In this document: piece by piece, positions 34,380 to 47,300 of the stretch
How the letters are laid out: the number at the start of each line of letters is the position of its first letter
How positions within the stretch are numbered: position 1 is the stretch's first letter
NCBI GenBank assembly: GCA_032209605.1
Contig: JASFXZ010000001.1
Coordinates: 29,206,619-29,270,618 of the forward strand
Length of the DNA stretch: 64,000 nucleotides
Source: Mactromeris polynyma
Taxonomy: Eukaryota; Mollusca; Bivalvia; Venerida; Mactridae
Reading direction: 5' to 3'
Position numbers and translations under genes: made by a program
The notes under the pieces: generated by a model
The model's input: the letters and a program-made list of their open reading frames with translations, nothing else
Database searches by the model: none
Told to the model about the DNA's origin: nothing

Positions 34380-35219
34380 ATGGTATGTATCTATCTGTCT
34401 ATCTATTGGTTTTGTCGAACCTCTTTCGAGGACTTTTTTGCACGTCAAGCCGCTGAGAAAAAGTTAAAAAGAAGTAAAAGTATAGTCAACAGAATAAAAA
34501 TAAGAATGATAATAAGATGGTAATGATATTAACAGTTTAAAAACAGGTAGGAATGGAGCCAGTAAGATGGTATGTTCAATGTTGCTAATTGCAACATTCA
34601 ACTGTACCAGGGTGGGGAGACATGGGATGTGAGGGGGTAGACTGTTCCACTGATGAACAGTCCGGGGAAATAATGTGTATTTGTAATATTCTTTGGTTGC
34701 AGGAATTAGTCTGTACGACAGGGTATGGAAGTGACGGGATGCTCTAGTTAGAGGGGTGAGATAACCTTGGATAGGGATTGCAACCAAATCATTTCTTATT
34801 TTGTACATAAGGGACAGTCTAGAGTCAATGCGTCTGAAGTCTAACCTGCGCCAATTAAGACTATCTAGCATTTCCGTAACGCTAGATGTGCGTCCAAAGT
34901 CAGACATCGCCCAGCAGGCTGCCCTTCTTTGGACTGACTCGAGCTGATATATAAGGGACTGTGAATAGGGAGACCAGATTTCTGAACCACATTCCAGCTG
35001 GGGTCGCACTAGGGTCTGGTAAGCCATGGATTTCAGTGGGGTCGATTTCGTCTTTAAATTTCTACGAAGAAAGCCTAGAGTTTGATTTGCTTTTGTAGTT
35101 GACCTATTTATGTGGGTGTCCCATGAAAGATCACTGGAGATATCTACTCCAAGGTATCTTGCTAAGGTGACAGATTCAAGGAGGGTATTATGAAGGTAGA
35201 TATAGTAGAAGATAGGTAT
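34380..35219 (-). pseudogene. 5'-truncated LINE fragment: end of reverse transcriptase
   Basis: A minus-strand frame open from about 35216 to the stop at 34464 encodes the C-terminal end of a non-LTR reverse transcriptase of the CR1/jockey group. It shows ARYLGVDISSDLSWDTHI, ANQTLGFLRRNLK, a LVRPQLECGSEIWSPYS stretch, LESVQRRAACW and FPRTVHQWNSLPP. These are hallmark blocks after the catalytic core. The catalytic YxDD region itself is missing. The short 3' non-coding part ends in tatctatctgtctatctat-type repeats near 34390-34410. Belongs to a different LINE family from 12895-16805. Confidence 0.8.
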
Positions 35220-35229
35220 GCCGAGTTGC

Positions 35230-37285
35230 TAGAAACGAATAGATAGTTCCCACATCTACAATATTTACCTCCCTTGTTCTTAATAATCAGCCATTTTGAT
35301 TGGCAAAACTGATAAGAACTTAGGAGTAATTATTTGATAACTGAGAAAATACCAAGATAATTAGCATGTGATAACCACTTTTTCTTCAACTTTCTGGGCC
35401 ATCCGTCCACAAGAGCATAACGAGTAAGTATTTTTTTTATCTGATTATTTTATCATCGTTTACATTATATTCCCTATAATCTGTACGGAAATTTGCCTAT
35501 TAATATGGTTGACTATTGAGAACAAGGGAGGTAAATATTGTAAACGTGGGAACTATATATATATTGGCCCTCTGAAACAAGTCAATGCGTATATTTTCCT
35601 GTCTCTATCTAAAACTACGTTCTCGTCGAGTTTCACAATCTTGTTTCAGCTAAACAAACGTAGTGACGTAACAATGCCTTCTTGCGTCAAATGTATGATT
35701 AATTTATATAATTAAAAATAACAGAAGTTATAACAAATACATGTACGTTGTTAGCAGAATTATTACTTACCACTGCTTGTGAGAATGTGAGTAGATTATG
35801 ACCAAACAAATTACAGGAACCCTGGTAGGCAACCCAGCCATCTTCGCAATCCGTTGCTTCAATTCCTTTAATTCAGTAGTAACCAATGTTAGTATTCGAT
35901 ATTTACATTGTTTCAGTTTATACATTTATTGCGATCAAACTGTGGGATCAATTACACTTAATTAAAGCTTACTACCTGGCCAAAACGCTAGAGTAGCATG
36001 TAGATCCTACAAATGACACGTAAAATGACAAAGTACCCGTATGCTTTTCTCCACCTTTTAAGTATTATTTTGTAAAAGTGTAGCCTTGGAGTTATTAGAT
36101 TACGAGAATATCGTATAGAAAGTAGGAATACAAGCCAGTATAACTTCGACATGATGAATGACTTCAATCTCGTCTTATCTCGTTTACTATACACAGTTGG
36201 ACTAGTTTCTATCAGACATTACAGGGGGGGGGGGGCTTAAATACAACACAGATATTGAACCTCGTCATTTCATGTAATGGGGACCTGTGAGACAATACTT
36301 ATTCTTCCTAATACAGTGACAACTCTCCTGAGCGGCCCTCTAGTGAGCAACAACCTATCTTCAACAACATTATCAATATGTCCGGTCGTAAGAATTTACT
36401 ATCGATTTAACCTCTTCAGTGCAAGAACTTCTCAACAACAGCCAACATTTGCATATCCGAAAGGGTCTTGTTGTGAAGAGGTCACGTTGTGGAGTGTAGG
36501 ACTACTAAAGTGGCAACCAACTCGCGCCGATGTGACATTTCTTTTACACATTCACCCTGACCAAGGAAAGATAAGGTTTTTGTAGACATTTTTATTTATT
36601 CATTGACAAACGAATATGGCAAGACAATCAGTTAAATTTCGTTGAAAGTGTACATGTTGAAGTTAGTGATATAACCAGTAAGAGGGAGAGCTTATTGAAG
36701 TTTTACATAGTAATGTGGGTTTGGTCAATACAACACCAGTCAAGAAAACGGACGGATACGGTCAGATTAGAGTAAAACACCACGCTTTTTCTCGAATCAT
36801 TGGACAAACTGTAGTATTTTAGGTCAAACTCTCATTAGTCGTACAAGAAACATATATGATCTGGCACTGGGTACATCGCTTCTTTAGACATGTATAATTC
36901 CATACAAATAAGCTGGCTATCTCAACACTCCATATATATTCAACATTAAAGCCGTACATGCCATAAATACCGTATTTTTTCCGTACTGGTCAGCACCAAA
37001 ATTGAACTGCTAGCATTGAATGTGTCCATGGTGACTAGACTTTGGAGTACTTGTTTGAGTCGTTTGAAAGAAGTGGTGAATATGAATAATTCACGCATAT
37101 ATTACTGGCTTATTAGCTTATCAAACAAAAAATGTTAGTTAGTCTTAACTCTCTTTTTTTCAGTAATTAATACAATGTTGTCAGTCACCCTACCCAGTTG
37201 TCTTGAATTTAATTATCAACCCGTACTAACATGCCCTTCCCTAAAGCAGCTGACAACTTCTCCATATGAATCAGAGATGGATAAC
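35230..37285. other. Unit C spacer, no gene seen
   Basis: Matches parts of 940-1190 and 4730-6220 of unit A. Contains a ten-base G run at about 36227-36236. No exon recognised. Confidence 0.5.
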
Positions 37286-37289
37286 AAAT

Positions 37290-37592
37290 GACCGTATCCA
37301 AATGTCACGGGAGGAAATAGCCTGTCCAGACCTGGAATCGAACCTGGACCTCTAGGATGATAGCCCGGCGCACTACTAACTTGGTTCGTGACCGTACCCA
37401 ATTGTCACGGGAGAATATAGCCTGTCCCGACCGGGAATCGAACTTGGACCTCCATGATGATAGCACGGCGCACTACTAACTGGGTTCGTGACCGTACCCA
37501 ATTGTCACGGGAGGATATAGCCTGTCCCGACCGGGAATCGAACCTGGACATCCAGGATGATAGCCCGGCGCACTACTAACTTGGCTCACCGG
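37290..37592 (-). repeat. tRNA-like tandem array (unit C)
   Basis: Three copies of the tRNA-like unit with the minus-strand ggttcgattcccggtcggga and gttagtagtgcgccggg words. Same position in the unit as 6230-6572 and 24660-25003. Confidence 0.65.
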
Positions 37593-38123
37593 GCATGTCT
37601 GTATCCTATATGTAGTCCTATAAACAAGCAACATTCTATTTTCCTTTACCATTCATATATCAATATTGTACATAAATGACAAAGATAAAAAATAAATCAA
37701 TTTTAAACAGGAAGAGTTGCGATTTCTGTAGCATAACAAGGGGACCATTGTTATTGGCCAACGTGTTGTTGTTTGTGAGCATACGATCTTGCAGTTGGTC
37801 CATTTCTAAAGAGCATTATGAAGAGGTTACTTATTCAAGCCATTTTGTACACTTAGCAATAATACTTGACAATTATAATCCGGAAGTGACATCAATTAAT
37901 GGTCCATGTACTTAGACAATAAGGTCAAACAAACAAATGTTCATTCATCATCTTACATTTAATGGTAAATCAGTGTCCATGGACCTCCCTGGTCGATTGG
38001 TTATCCTCGCGGATTTCAAATCACTCACGGCTTCGGGTACGAAACCATCCCAGAATGAAGGATATATGAGTATTATTGAGGACCCCATCCAGCTGGCTTA
38101 CGGAGGTCGATGGTTCTACCCAG

Positions 38124-38256
38124 CCCTGCGTTCAGTTACGGCTATCAGACCTATCGTTTCGGAACGTTTCGTAATTTGGTTCCCGTGTACAGCCAATGTA
38201 ATACGGTGGACAAGCGATATAACACAAAATGTTCGCCACCGTAACTGAACGCAGGG
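38124..38256. mobile_element. MITE with CAG target duplication (133 bp)
   Basis: Begins ccctgcgttcagttacgg and ends with its exact reverse complement. CAG lies on both sides (38121-38123 and 38257-38259). Units A (7051) and B (25484) have the uninterrupted site. A 3-bp CAG target is typical of PIF/Harbinger elements, so a Harbinger-type MITE is likely. Confidence 0.8.
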
Positions 38257-38533
38257 CAGGTCTACGTATCACCGTAATAGCTAGAAAAGGTACTGCATGA
38301 TAGCTACTGTTTTTGTAACTTAAACCCCATTACAAAAACATTTTTAAACTGACCGTCTCATTTTTCATGAAACAAGAAATCTCTTTAAAAAAAGAAAAAA
38401 GATAAACGGCGTCGATAGGATGATGTCTTCCGGTATGTTAAATGAAATAATATTTTTGCAACATGTTGAAAAATAAATCCTTACAAAAATTATCTCGGAT
38501 CTATGTATACTATAATCATGGACCTGTCATCTT

Positions 38534-38775
38534 TCGAAAACCCCGTTTGGTGCCTCTTGTGTGAACGAAAACCCCGTTTGGTGCCTCTTGGATGAACGAA
38601 AACCCCGTTTGGTGCCTCTTGTGTGAACGAAAACCCCGTTTGGTGCCTTTTGTGTGAACGAAAACCCCGTTTGGTGCCTCTTGGGTGAACGAAATCCCCG
38701 CTTGGTGCCTCTTGTGTGAATGAAAACCCCTTTTGGTGCCTCTTGGGTGAACTAAACCCCTTTTGGTGCCTCTTA
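38534..38775. repeat. 31-bp minisatellite, about eight copies
   Basis: Tandem copies of cgaaaaccccgtttggtgcc plus ctcttgtgtgaa-type endings, at 31-base spacing. The last two copies are diverged (ttttggtgcc). Compare one copy in unit A and two in unit B. Confidence 0.85.
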
Positions 38776-39365
38776 GGTGAAAATATGATTGATCAGATTT
38801 TAAAAAGCCCGTTTCGAGGACAAAAAATGGTTGGAAAAAATGTAGGTCAAAATCAATGTTATACAGCTACGCCGAAAAACATACAGTTCTGAATATGTAC
38901 AACACGAAAGAGACACGCTTGCTGTGTATTTTACAAACCACAAAATCCGGGTAAGTGGTCGAAGCCATCCCTGAAAGAGTACTTGTTTATGATACCCTTA
39001 GGGCACTTTGTGTACTGGGTAGATGGCTCGTTTATATTGTTCTAGAATTGGACTTAGATTTTGTAGATCTACATCTTTGTTTTTAAGATTTTTTGATTAA
39101 ATTGCATGGTGGAGACATATGTTCTAATCGGGAGCACTTTCAATGAGCACAAAGCAAACAAACAATTTTTAAGGAAGGCCCAAATGTTCATTAAATGTGT
39201 TATAATTTATAAACCACTCATCTGTCTAGTCTTTGATTGGAGGAACGCTACGTCACTAAACTTGCACAAGCGTATTAAAGAACGGACGTGTGTGCATTTG
39301 AATGATCATTTGTTCATTGTTGACGAGTTCCCTTGCGGTCAAACTTGGAACTAAAACAATACAAA

Positions 39366-40327
39366 ATGCTTAAAACGTTATCGAAGCAGCGAAAATGGTG
39401 GAGACAAACATTGGGAATAACTTCATTTATGATTTTTATGACGTTAATGAGTTTGTATACTTTTGGAATAAACGAGAAACGCGACCAGAAATTGGAGGCT
39501 CTGCGATTTGAATTCGATACCTTGGTGGAGAAACATAATGCAGTAAACAATGATCTCATCAAACTGACTGTAAGTAACAGTGTTTTGATAAAACATCTTC
39601 ATTGAAGGCGATAGCCTTGCCATGTGTTTTGACAAGTGTAATAATATACACATTTATGGATTCACTCTATACACTGTATAGTAAATTTGTACATGTAGAA
39701 TGACTGTTGATGATGTTTTACAGTCCAGTAAATGCACACAAAATTCTGTTTTTGGAAAAGAGAGAAAGAATATTAGCTTATGCTATCGAGTTTTTTTCCA
39801 TAAATTATATCAATAAAAATATTAAAAAAACTAGATTTTCCGTACTCACCCCTTGTTTCTGTTGTTGTTATTTTGGAATAAAATCTAACTTCTTAAGTTG
39901 TTTAAAAAATCTCGATAGCATGAGGTAGATTTGATTAATATCGTAGTACGTGTGTTTCTTTTGCAAAAGTTACTCTTGTGCACTTAGCCTGTTTAGCGGA
40001 CATATAGCTGTATTAGTTGAAGGACTGTATAACGATAAAACAGTATACATTTCATCTTGCTATAATATGTACATGTAGCTTCCAAAATATCGCTTAAAAG
40101 CAAATATGGCTAATTTCTAGGGTATGTATCACCTAAAATACTTTACAAACGCCATCGTTAAAAAGATGTTTGCTAGCGACTTCGTCATCCGCATTATTAT
40201 GGGTTTGTAGGTGTGTTGATTTTTAGACATGTTTCATAGTTTAGTATTGATATTCGTATATACTAGGCGTTATTTTTCTTTCCAGGATAACCGCAACTCG
40301 TTCGAAACAAATGACATGAAGAAAAGG
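39366..40327 (+). pseudogene. Short-chain collagen C4-like, copy 3, truncated in exon 2
   Basis: Exon 1 (39366-39569) is intact with ATG, basic N-terminus, membrane segment and coiled coil. Exon 2 starts normally at 40286 after tttccag and runs to aatgacatgaagaaaagg. There it stops at 40327, just where the RKKR site ends in the other copies, and foreign sequence begins. Exons 3 and 4, which encode the whole cysteine-rich domain, are missing. In exon 2 an AGG codon has become ATG (residues DMKKR). If transcribed, it would give only a membrane-coiled-coil stub. Confidence 0.75.
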
Positions 40328-41354
40328 TTTTATCAACGTTCTTACGCACGAAATTTTCGTAAGATTTTCTTACGACGTTCTTACGATCTCAAGAGCGTTT
40401 TATAAAAAATTTCGTACGAATTCGTAAGTTTTAACAAAAATGCTACGAATGGTTATAGGCATTCGTAACGTTCTAATCAAAAATGATATTAATATTTCAC
40501 ATTAATCAACAACAGTTTTGAACTTTTTTATCAATTCATCTTCTTCATATCATATAAAACTGTCTGGCATTTCTGAAAAAAAATAACAATAATAAGTATT
40601 TATTGTTATCTTCTAAGTATAAGATGATTCCATACATACTAGCTGATACAGTAGTCGATCAAAGTTATCATCAGTCACAAAGTAAAACTACTGACAACCA
40701 AAACGTAATTTGAAGATGGAATAAGAAGAGTGTATGTGGATTTGTACATGGAATTAAAATGTATGGTTTACATTTAAAGTACAGAATCAACTATGTCATA
40801 CAACCTTTTAAATTGAATAGTGTTATTTGATTACTGCTAAGCCTAACTTTAGACTGTTTAGACATGAACTGGATGAATAAATATTAAGACAGGTAAATTA
40901 TTATCATTTGGCAATTTAATGGTTTGTTTGATTGTTACTATTTATAGTATGAACTCATATAAATCTGTAGAATTACAGTGGTTGTGACTTTAAGCAGCAC
41001 TTCATATTTTCTTTAACAATAGTCTGCATCATTAACATCACCAGCTGAATGACATCCTCAATGACATTTGACTGCAAAATAAAGTATTAAATCCTCTATA
41101 AATTGAATCTTCTAGTTCAAATTCAAGAAAATAATAAATTATTTAAGCAAGTTTTTATTCTGCTGAGCTAGAATACCACTCAATATACTAGTTCTTAAAC
41201 TGTATAGTAGGGTGTGACGAAACAGTAGAGCATATTGCGAGAGTTGGGGAGGGGTCGAGCCCCACACCGGTTGCACATCCGTCTGCATTTATATGAAGGT
41301 AGCATCAGTGTAGTGACGTAAGTGCGAGGAGAGCAGCGGTGTCGGGTGATACAG

Positions 41355-41420
41355 CTAACTGGTTAGTACAGTTGGTAGAGCGCCCTGCTGGTGTAGAGGG
41401 GGTGTGGCTTCGAGCAATTC
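41355..41420 (+). repeat. tRNA-like SINE fragment
   Basis: ggttagtacagttggtagag is followed at tRNA-like distance by gtggcttcgagcaa, giving A- and B-box-like words. Degenerate arms. Confidence 0.45.
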
Positions 41421-42038
41421 ATCATGCGCCACACCACTATAGTAGTTTCATATTTCCGTTCGAACCTCTTATGACCAGCCCCTGTTGGGTAAACATTCGC
41501 ATCTTAGTCATAAGAACTGCAACAGCATACCTGATCACCCACGGTGTTTTAAGAAATATAAGGCAGGCATATACCGGCATATCTTATTGAATAATATTCA
41601 GTGTTCTGCTACGTTGTCCCAGTACTTTTAAGCAGCTGTCCACGAAAGTGTTTTCGTCTTTCTCGGTGAAGTTAGTTTGCCTAGTTTTTGCATGGATATG
41701 CCTTGCCGCTTGAAAGTTTTTTTAATAAATGACAAGAATTAAACTGTGGAGGTGGTAGAGATTCTTTTACAAAATGGCACAATGAAAACTTGAAATGTTT
41801 TTGATGAAGAAAAAATTGCCTATCTAAATATCGGTTAGTATTATTAAAACTTCAAAATATCGTGGTAATATAGTGAAGGCATTGGGAAAATAACAGCGGT
41901 ATGGATAAGGCTACTTTCTGATTGAAAAAATGTGAATATTTTTTCCATATATTCATTAATTTTACAGTTTTATGTCATAACAAGAAAATTTCATTTTAGA
42001 TATAGAAGAATGTTATATTTATTTCATTTTAACCATTT

Positions 42039-42900
42039 GTATGGTGGCATATTACTGCCACCAGTTAGCATGATAGCGTTCGCGAATAAATTCGTATTAA
42101 CCACTTAATTATTACGATAATTATCTAGCTATCTAGTTAATATTCGTGATAAATTTTCGGTATGATAAATATAATAAAACTAGAAACAGGCCTGAAAGTG
42201 CCCATAACTGCCACCTCTTACCTTTTTATGATGTATTACACTAGATTTAAGTGGTAACACGAATCTTATCTAGTTGACTACTTATTATGTCACTTAATAA
42301 CTCAAATTCGCGAATTTCACTTAAGATTCGTGTTACCACTTATTAATTGTTGGCTTCTAGATGTAAGTGGTAACACGATTCGTTAAGTGAAATTCGCGAA
42401 TTTGAGTTATTAAGTAACATAATAAGTAGTCATCTAGATAAGATTCGTGTTACCACTTACATGTAGAAGCCAAAAATTGATAAGTGGTAACACGAATCTT
42501 AAGTGAAATTCGCTAATTTGAGTTATTAAGTAACATAGTAAGTAGTCAACTAGATAAGATTCGTGTTTCCACTTACATGTAGAAGTCAAAAATGAATAAG
42601 TGGTAACACGAATCTTAAGTGAAATTCGCGAATTTGAGTTATTTAGAAACATAATAAGTAGTCAACTAGATAAGATTCGTGTTGCCACTTAAATCTAGTT
42701 TAATTCATCATAAAAATGTAAGAGGTGGCAGTTATGGGCACTTTCAAGCCTGTTTCTAGTTGTATGATATTTATCTTACCGAAAATTTATCACGAATATT
42801 AACTAGATAGCTAGATAATTATCGTAATAATTAAGTGGTTAACACGAATTTGTTCGCGAACGCTATCATGCTAACTGGTGGCAGTAATATGCCACCATAC
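42039..42900. mobile_element. 862-bp foldback element with about 320-bp inverted arms
   Basis: The left arm (42039 to about 42360) is matched in inverted orientation by the right arm (about 42580 to 42900) at high similarity. ATTT flanks both ends (42035-42038 and 42901-42904). The tips gtatggtggcatattactgc contain their own small hairpin (gtggca/tgccac). The centre is made of about 118-bp direct repeats carrying aagtggtaacacgaatctta and aattcgcgaatttgagtta. No coding capacity. It resembles foldback or long-TIR DNA transposons. Confidence 0.8.
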
Positions 42901-44327
42901 ATTTGTTATCAATATATAAAATGATGATTCAACTTATAAAGTGAGATAATGTTAACTCAACTCGACTTATATTACAAATTAAATAAATTTGATTTCAATG
43001 CAAACGTTTCAATCTACTTGTGAATATAATTGCAGTTTACATGTTATAAGCTTTGAATTCATATTATCTGTCGTATAAAGAATTTCCATTCAAACTAAAA
43101 CTGACAAGAGATTCTTTTCAGTATTTTGAATAAGTTGGCTAGATTATGTTTGCATAAACGCAATACAATATAATGTCTATATGCATTCTTTCTTTCGACT
43201 TTGATGAGTCATAAGGAAATCACATTTTATCAATAATGCAACCTTTTCAAATTTGTAAGCTATAAGAGACCAACATATTTGTCGCGTGATATGCAAACAT
43301 ATACGCTGTGTTAAAGATGTATCTGGCTCATCTTAACGCAAACATATTTGAAAGGGCCCATTCAGTGCTGTTGCTACAATGGCCCATTTGGGCTCTTTTT
43401 ATACAAGGAAGTTTTCCAGTGCGCCATGCAAAATACTTGCTGTGTCGGTTGATATTCGAATATATATATCGATCTAACCTCGAATGTACCATAACATCAC
43501 GAATAATGATTATATAACAATCAGTTTCTGCATTCGTTAAAGGTAAAATTTGTTGAATGACTTTTTTTAAATAAAAAGCTTGGATCGTTATGTGCCTACA
43601 TATGGTCCAAAGTGTCTGTTCCGTAATGCCCGTGATCCGAAGTGTCCTGACACCCGCGAGATACGTCTCTTTTGACCTCTCAGTGAAGAGCGTGTACTGA
43701 TTTACTGTGCGCACGAACAATCTTTTTCGTAAGATCACTGTCGTACTTACGACCGCGTTGATAAAACGGTCGTAATTTTTTTCGTAAAACATTTCTTACG
43801 AACATTTCGTATCTTACGAACGCTCGTTCGTACGAATTTTGATAAAACGGGCCGTATATGTACAACACGAAAGAGACACGCTTGCTGTGTATTTTACAAA
43901 CTACAAAATTCGGGTAAGTGGTCGAAGCCATCCCTGAAACAATGCTTGTTTATGATACCCTTAGGACACTTTGTGTACTGGATAGATGGCTCCTTTATTT
44001 TGATCTAGAATTGGATTTAGATTTTGTAGATTTACATCTATATTTTTAGATATTTAGATTAAAATGCATGGTGGAGACATATGTTCTAATCGGGAGCACT
44101 TTCAATGTGCACACAGCAAACAAATAATTTTTAAGAAAGGCCCAAATGTTCAATAAATGTGTTATAATTTATAAACCACTCATCTGCCTGGTCTTTGCTT
44201 GGATGAACGCTACGTCACTATGCTTGCTCAAGCGTATTAAAGAACGGACGTTTAAACATTTGAATGAACACTTGTTCATTATTCACGACTTCCCTTACGG
44301 TCAAACTTGGAACTAAAACATAACAAA

Positions 44328-47300
44328 ATGCTTAAAACGTTATCGAAGCAGCGAAAATGGTGGAGACAAACATTGGGAATAACTATATTTATGATTTTTA
44401 TGACGTTAATGAGTTTGTATACTTTTGGAACAAACGAGAGACGCGACCAGAAATTGGAGGCTCTGCGATTTGAATTGGATTCTTTGGTGGAGAAACATAA
44501 TGCAGTGAACAGTGATCTCATCAAACTGATTGTAAGTAATTGACTTTCTGATAAAACATCTTCAATTCAAATACTTTACTAATACCACGGGCCTATAAAC
44601 CATATATACATTTATAGGTCCGTGCTAATACCATCGTTAAAAAAGCACGGCTAGACATACGACATCGGCGACAATCGATTATGAACTACCATAGTCAATT
44701 ATAATTGGAAATTTTGACTGAATGTTATTTTAATAAGAAGATATTATATATATTAACATTTTAAAGTTATAAACCCGGATATACGTTCAAATTTTAAAGT
44801 TATAAAACGAAGTCATTTATGTTTAATCAATCTTCATACAGAATTGAAGCTCGTTTACTAATTCTTCTAAGCTATCTGTAGATCAAATCTGTTTTAACAT
44901 CTATACTAGTAGATACTAATCTGTACATAGAAAATAAAATAGAATTGTTTTCAATTTATTCAGTAAAATACAAATATACAAAGTAAACATACAAACCCTG
45001 TGTTGGTGTTAAATGTAGTCAAACGAGAAAAATAAAGTTGTATAAATTAAATTTACTGTCATCATTATACTTACACTTATAAAAACTAGATACATGTATT
45101 TCGATTATTTCCGATTCGATTATCGATTATGAGTTTTCAAACTGATCCGATAATCGAATATGAAATTTTCTGATTATCCATTACTACTAGTACTCTCATG
45201 GTCTAAAAAGTTCTCCCAAACCAGTATGAATTTCTTGCACTTAGTGCGCCATTTACTAGAATTTTTTTTTTTATTTATATACTAGCGTCTACAATATCTT
45301 GCAACCAAACGCAGAACGTATCTATGAAAATATGCCAGCGTTTCTATTGAATGACACATTATACTGATGACAATGAATAGGAAATATTATCGTGGCGATC
45401 ACTCTGTGGTTACGCGATTATCAATCTCCGACAACATTATCAAAGCAAGTTTTTATGTATGGTTGCCTGTTCATATTGACCAAAATTTGTTACATTAAGA
45501 CCACAGATCCAAATAATTGGTTCAGTTGGTAGAACATTGGAGTCCTGTTTCGATTCCCGGGCGAAGCTAGTCATGTCCTGTGATGTTTGGCTACGGTCAT
45601 ATGACCTCCATATATTTTTTCATATTTTTGCCAACAAATCTTTTTGGTTGCCATGGTAACCCTGTTTTGTAAAATTCATCAAAGGGTGTTATCACACTGA
45701 CAATGTTTTCAAACGAATTTGACACAGGGGCCTGTTTTGGTGTCAAGTGAACCTACCCTTATTAAGTTAATAGGCAAATACCAGTTATATACAGTATAGG
45801 GGATATTGTATGCGGGAGCATTGTTATGTTCTTTCGTGCAGTCTTTCTGAAGTGTCTGAAACCAAAAGACTGAACCGTCTTCAAAAAATCTTCCGCCTAA
45901 AAATTTCGACCTACCCACCACAGATTGGTGGGAAGGATGCGTTCAATCATATTAAGCACGTCTTCTTGTTTTCTGTCATATAGAGGCGTTATGTTTCTTG
46001 CAGGATAACAGCAACTCGTTCGAAACAAATAAAAGGAAGAAAAGGTCAGCAAGAAAACCATCTTCCACAGACTATTACTCGGGTATGTGTTGACAGATAA
46101 AAAGAGTTATAACAATTGTGTAACTATTTGAATGGTAAATAAAATGTTCACGCATTGCTGCCTGTTGCTAAATATTGTACATATACATGACAAGTACCAT
46201 TGATTTGCGATTCTTTTATTATTTCGTGACAATCTCCTGCGGTCTGCGCCATCCGTTTCGCGTACAAGCGACACGTATACATGCGTGCCATGTAGATATT
46301 GTCCGACTATAGTAAGTTAATATGTTTTGTGTTTCAGCTCTGGGTGGAGCAGTGTATGTGAGATGGGGAAGAACGACATGTCCAGCAAATGAGACAGAAC
46401 TGGTGTATAAGGGTAATGATAGCAAACATGTTTATTGTAGTAATATATTTGAGCCTTGTTAATATACCACGATAACATGTTCCCATGTAACTTCGGACGA
46501 TTGTGTTCCGATCTATGATAGCTATAAGTACAGACTAGTTTGTGTGTTTGTTTCTTTTACCGGGGTTAACACCACTTCAATTTTACTCGTACACGGCGGT
46601 CAGCTGACCTAACCAGTTGTCCTGAAATCGATAATCAATCAGTATTAACTTACCTTACGCAAGTAGCTGACAACTTCTCCACATGAATCAGAGGTCGAGG
46701 ACGAACGACCGAAGCTAAACGCCCCATAAAAACACGACTTGCAAGGGCCGGGAATCGAACTCGGACCTCCTGGGAATTAGTCCAGCGCTCTAACGGGGCG
46801 GCTAACAAACCAGTTCAGGGGTAAACCATATTCAGAAGTTATGTTATACACGAATTGCTAACCGTTAAAGATTTAATTTGCCGACAACCAAACGAATCAG
46901 ATACTTTACATATAACTCCCAGTCCGGTTAACTCAGTCAGTAGCCACTCTGATAGTCATTGGTTCCATTTTCCTGCAGTGATGACGGAATGTTGACTTAT
47001 TGGGGGTAGATGAGGCTAGATCAGTGATACAGGAACACTGGTTTGGTCAACTAACTGCCGTACTTAACAGAAATACTGTTTCAAAATGGTGGAATACATC
47101 GATACAATAACAGAGTTTCATGGAAAAAATATGAAGCCCAAATATCGGGCGGCATTGAAAAATACAGTAAATAGTATACACATGCAGTGTCTCAAACGCT
47201 GAACCAGCAACGAGCGTAGCTTTAACTTAAATATCGTAGACATTTTCATTTATCGCCATTATACACATGCTTTATATTCCATGTATATATTTAAGGTATA

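Larger units (their letters stand above)
40328..43855. mobile_element. 3.5-kb insertion with cttacgaa-rich inverted ends
   Basis: The left end begins ttttatcaacgttcttacg and the right end closes with cgaattttgataaaac, an inverted pair. Both ends are rich in cttacgaa and its complement over about 100-150 bases. The interior carries a tRNA-like SINE (41355-41420) and a foldback element (42039-42900), but no recognised transposase. It sits exactly between copy 3 (cut in exon 2) and the duplicated 5' flank of copy 4, so it may mark the recombination point. The element class is not recognised. Confidence 0.5.

Noticed and set aside
43328..43792. 154-codon minus-strand frame in the 3.5-kb insertion
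   Set aside because: No transposase motif or known domain was recognised and the composition is like the surrounding non-coding sequence. It could only be judged with more copies of the element.
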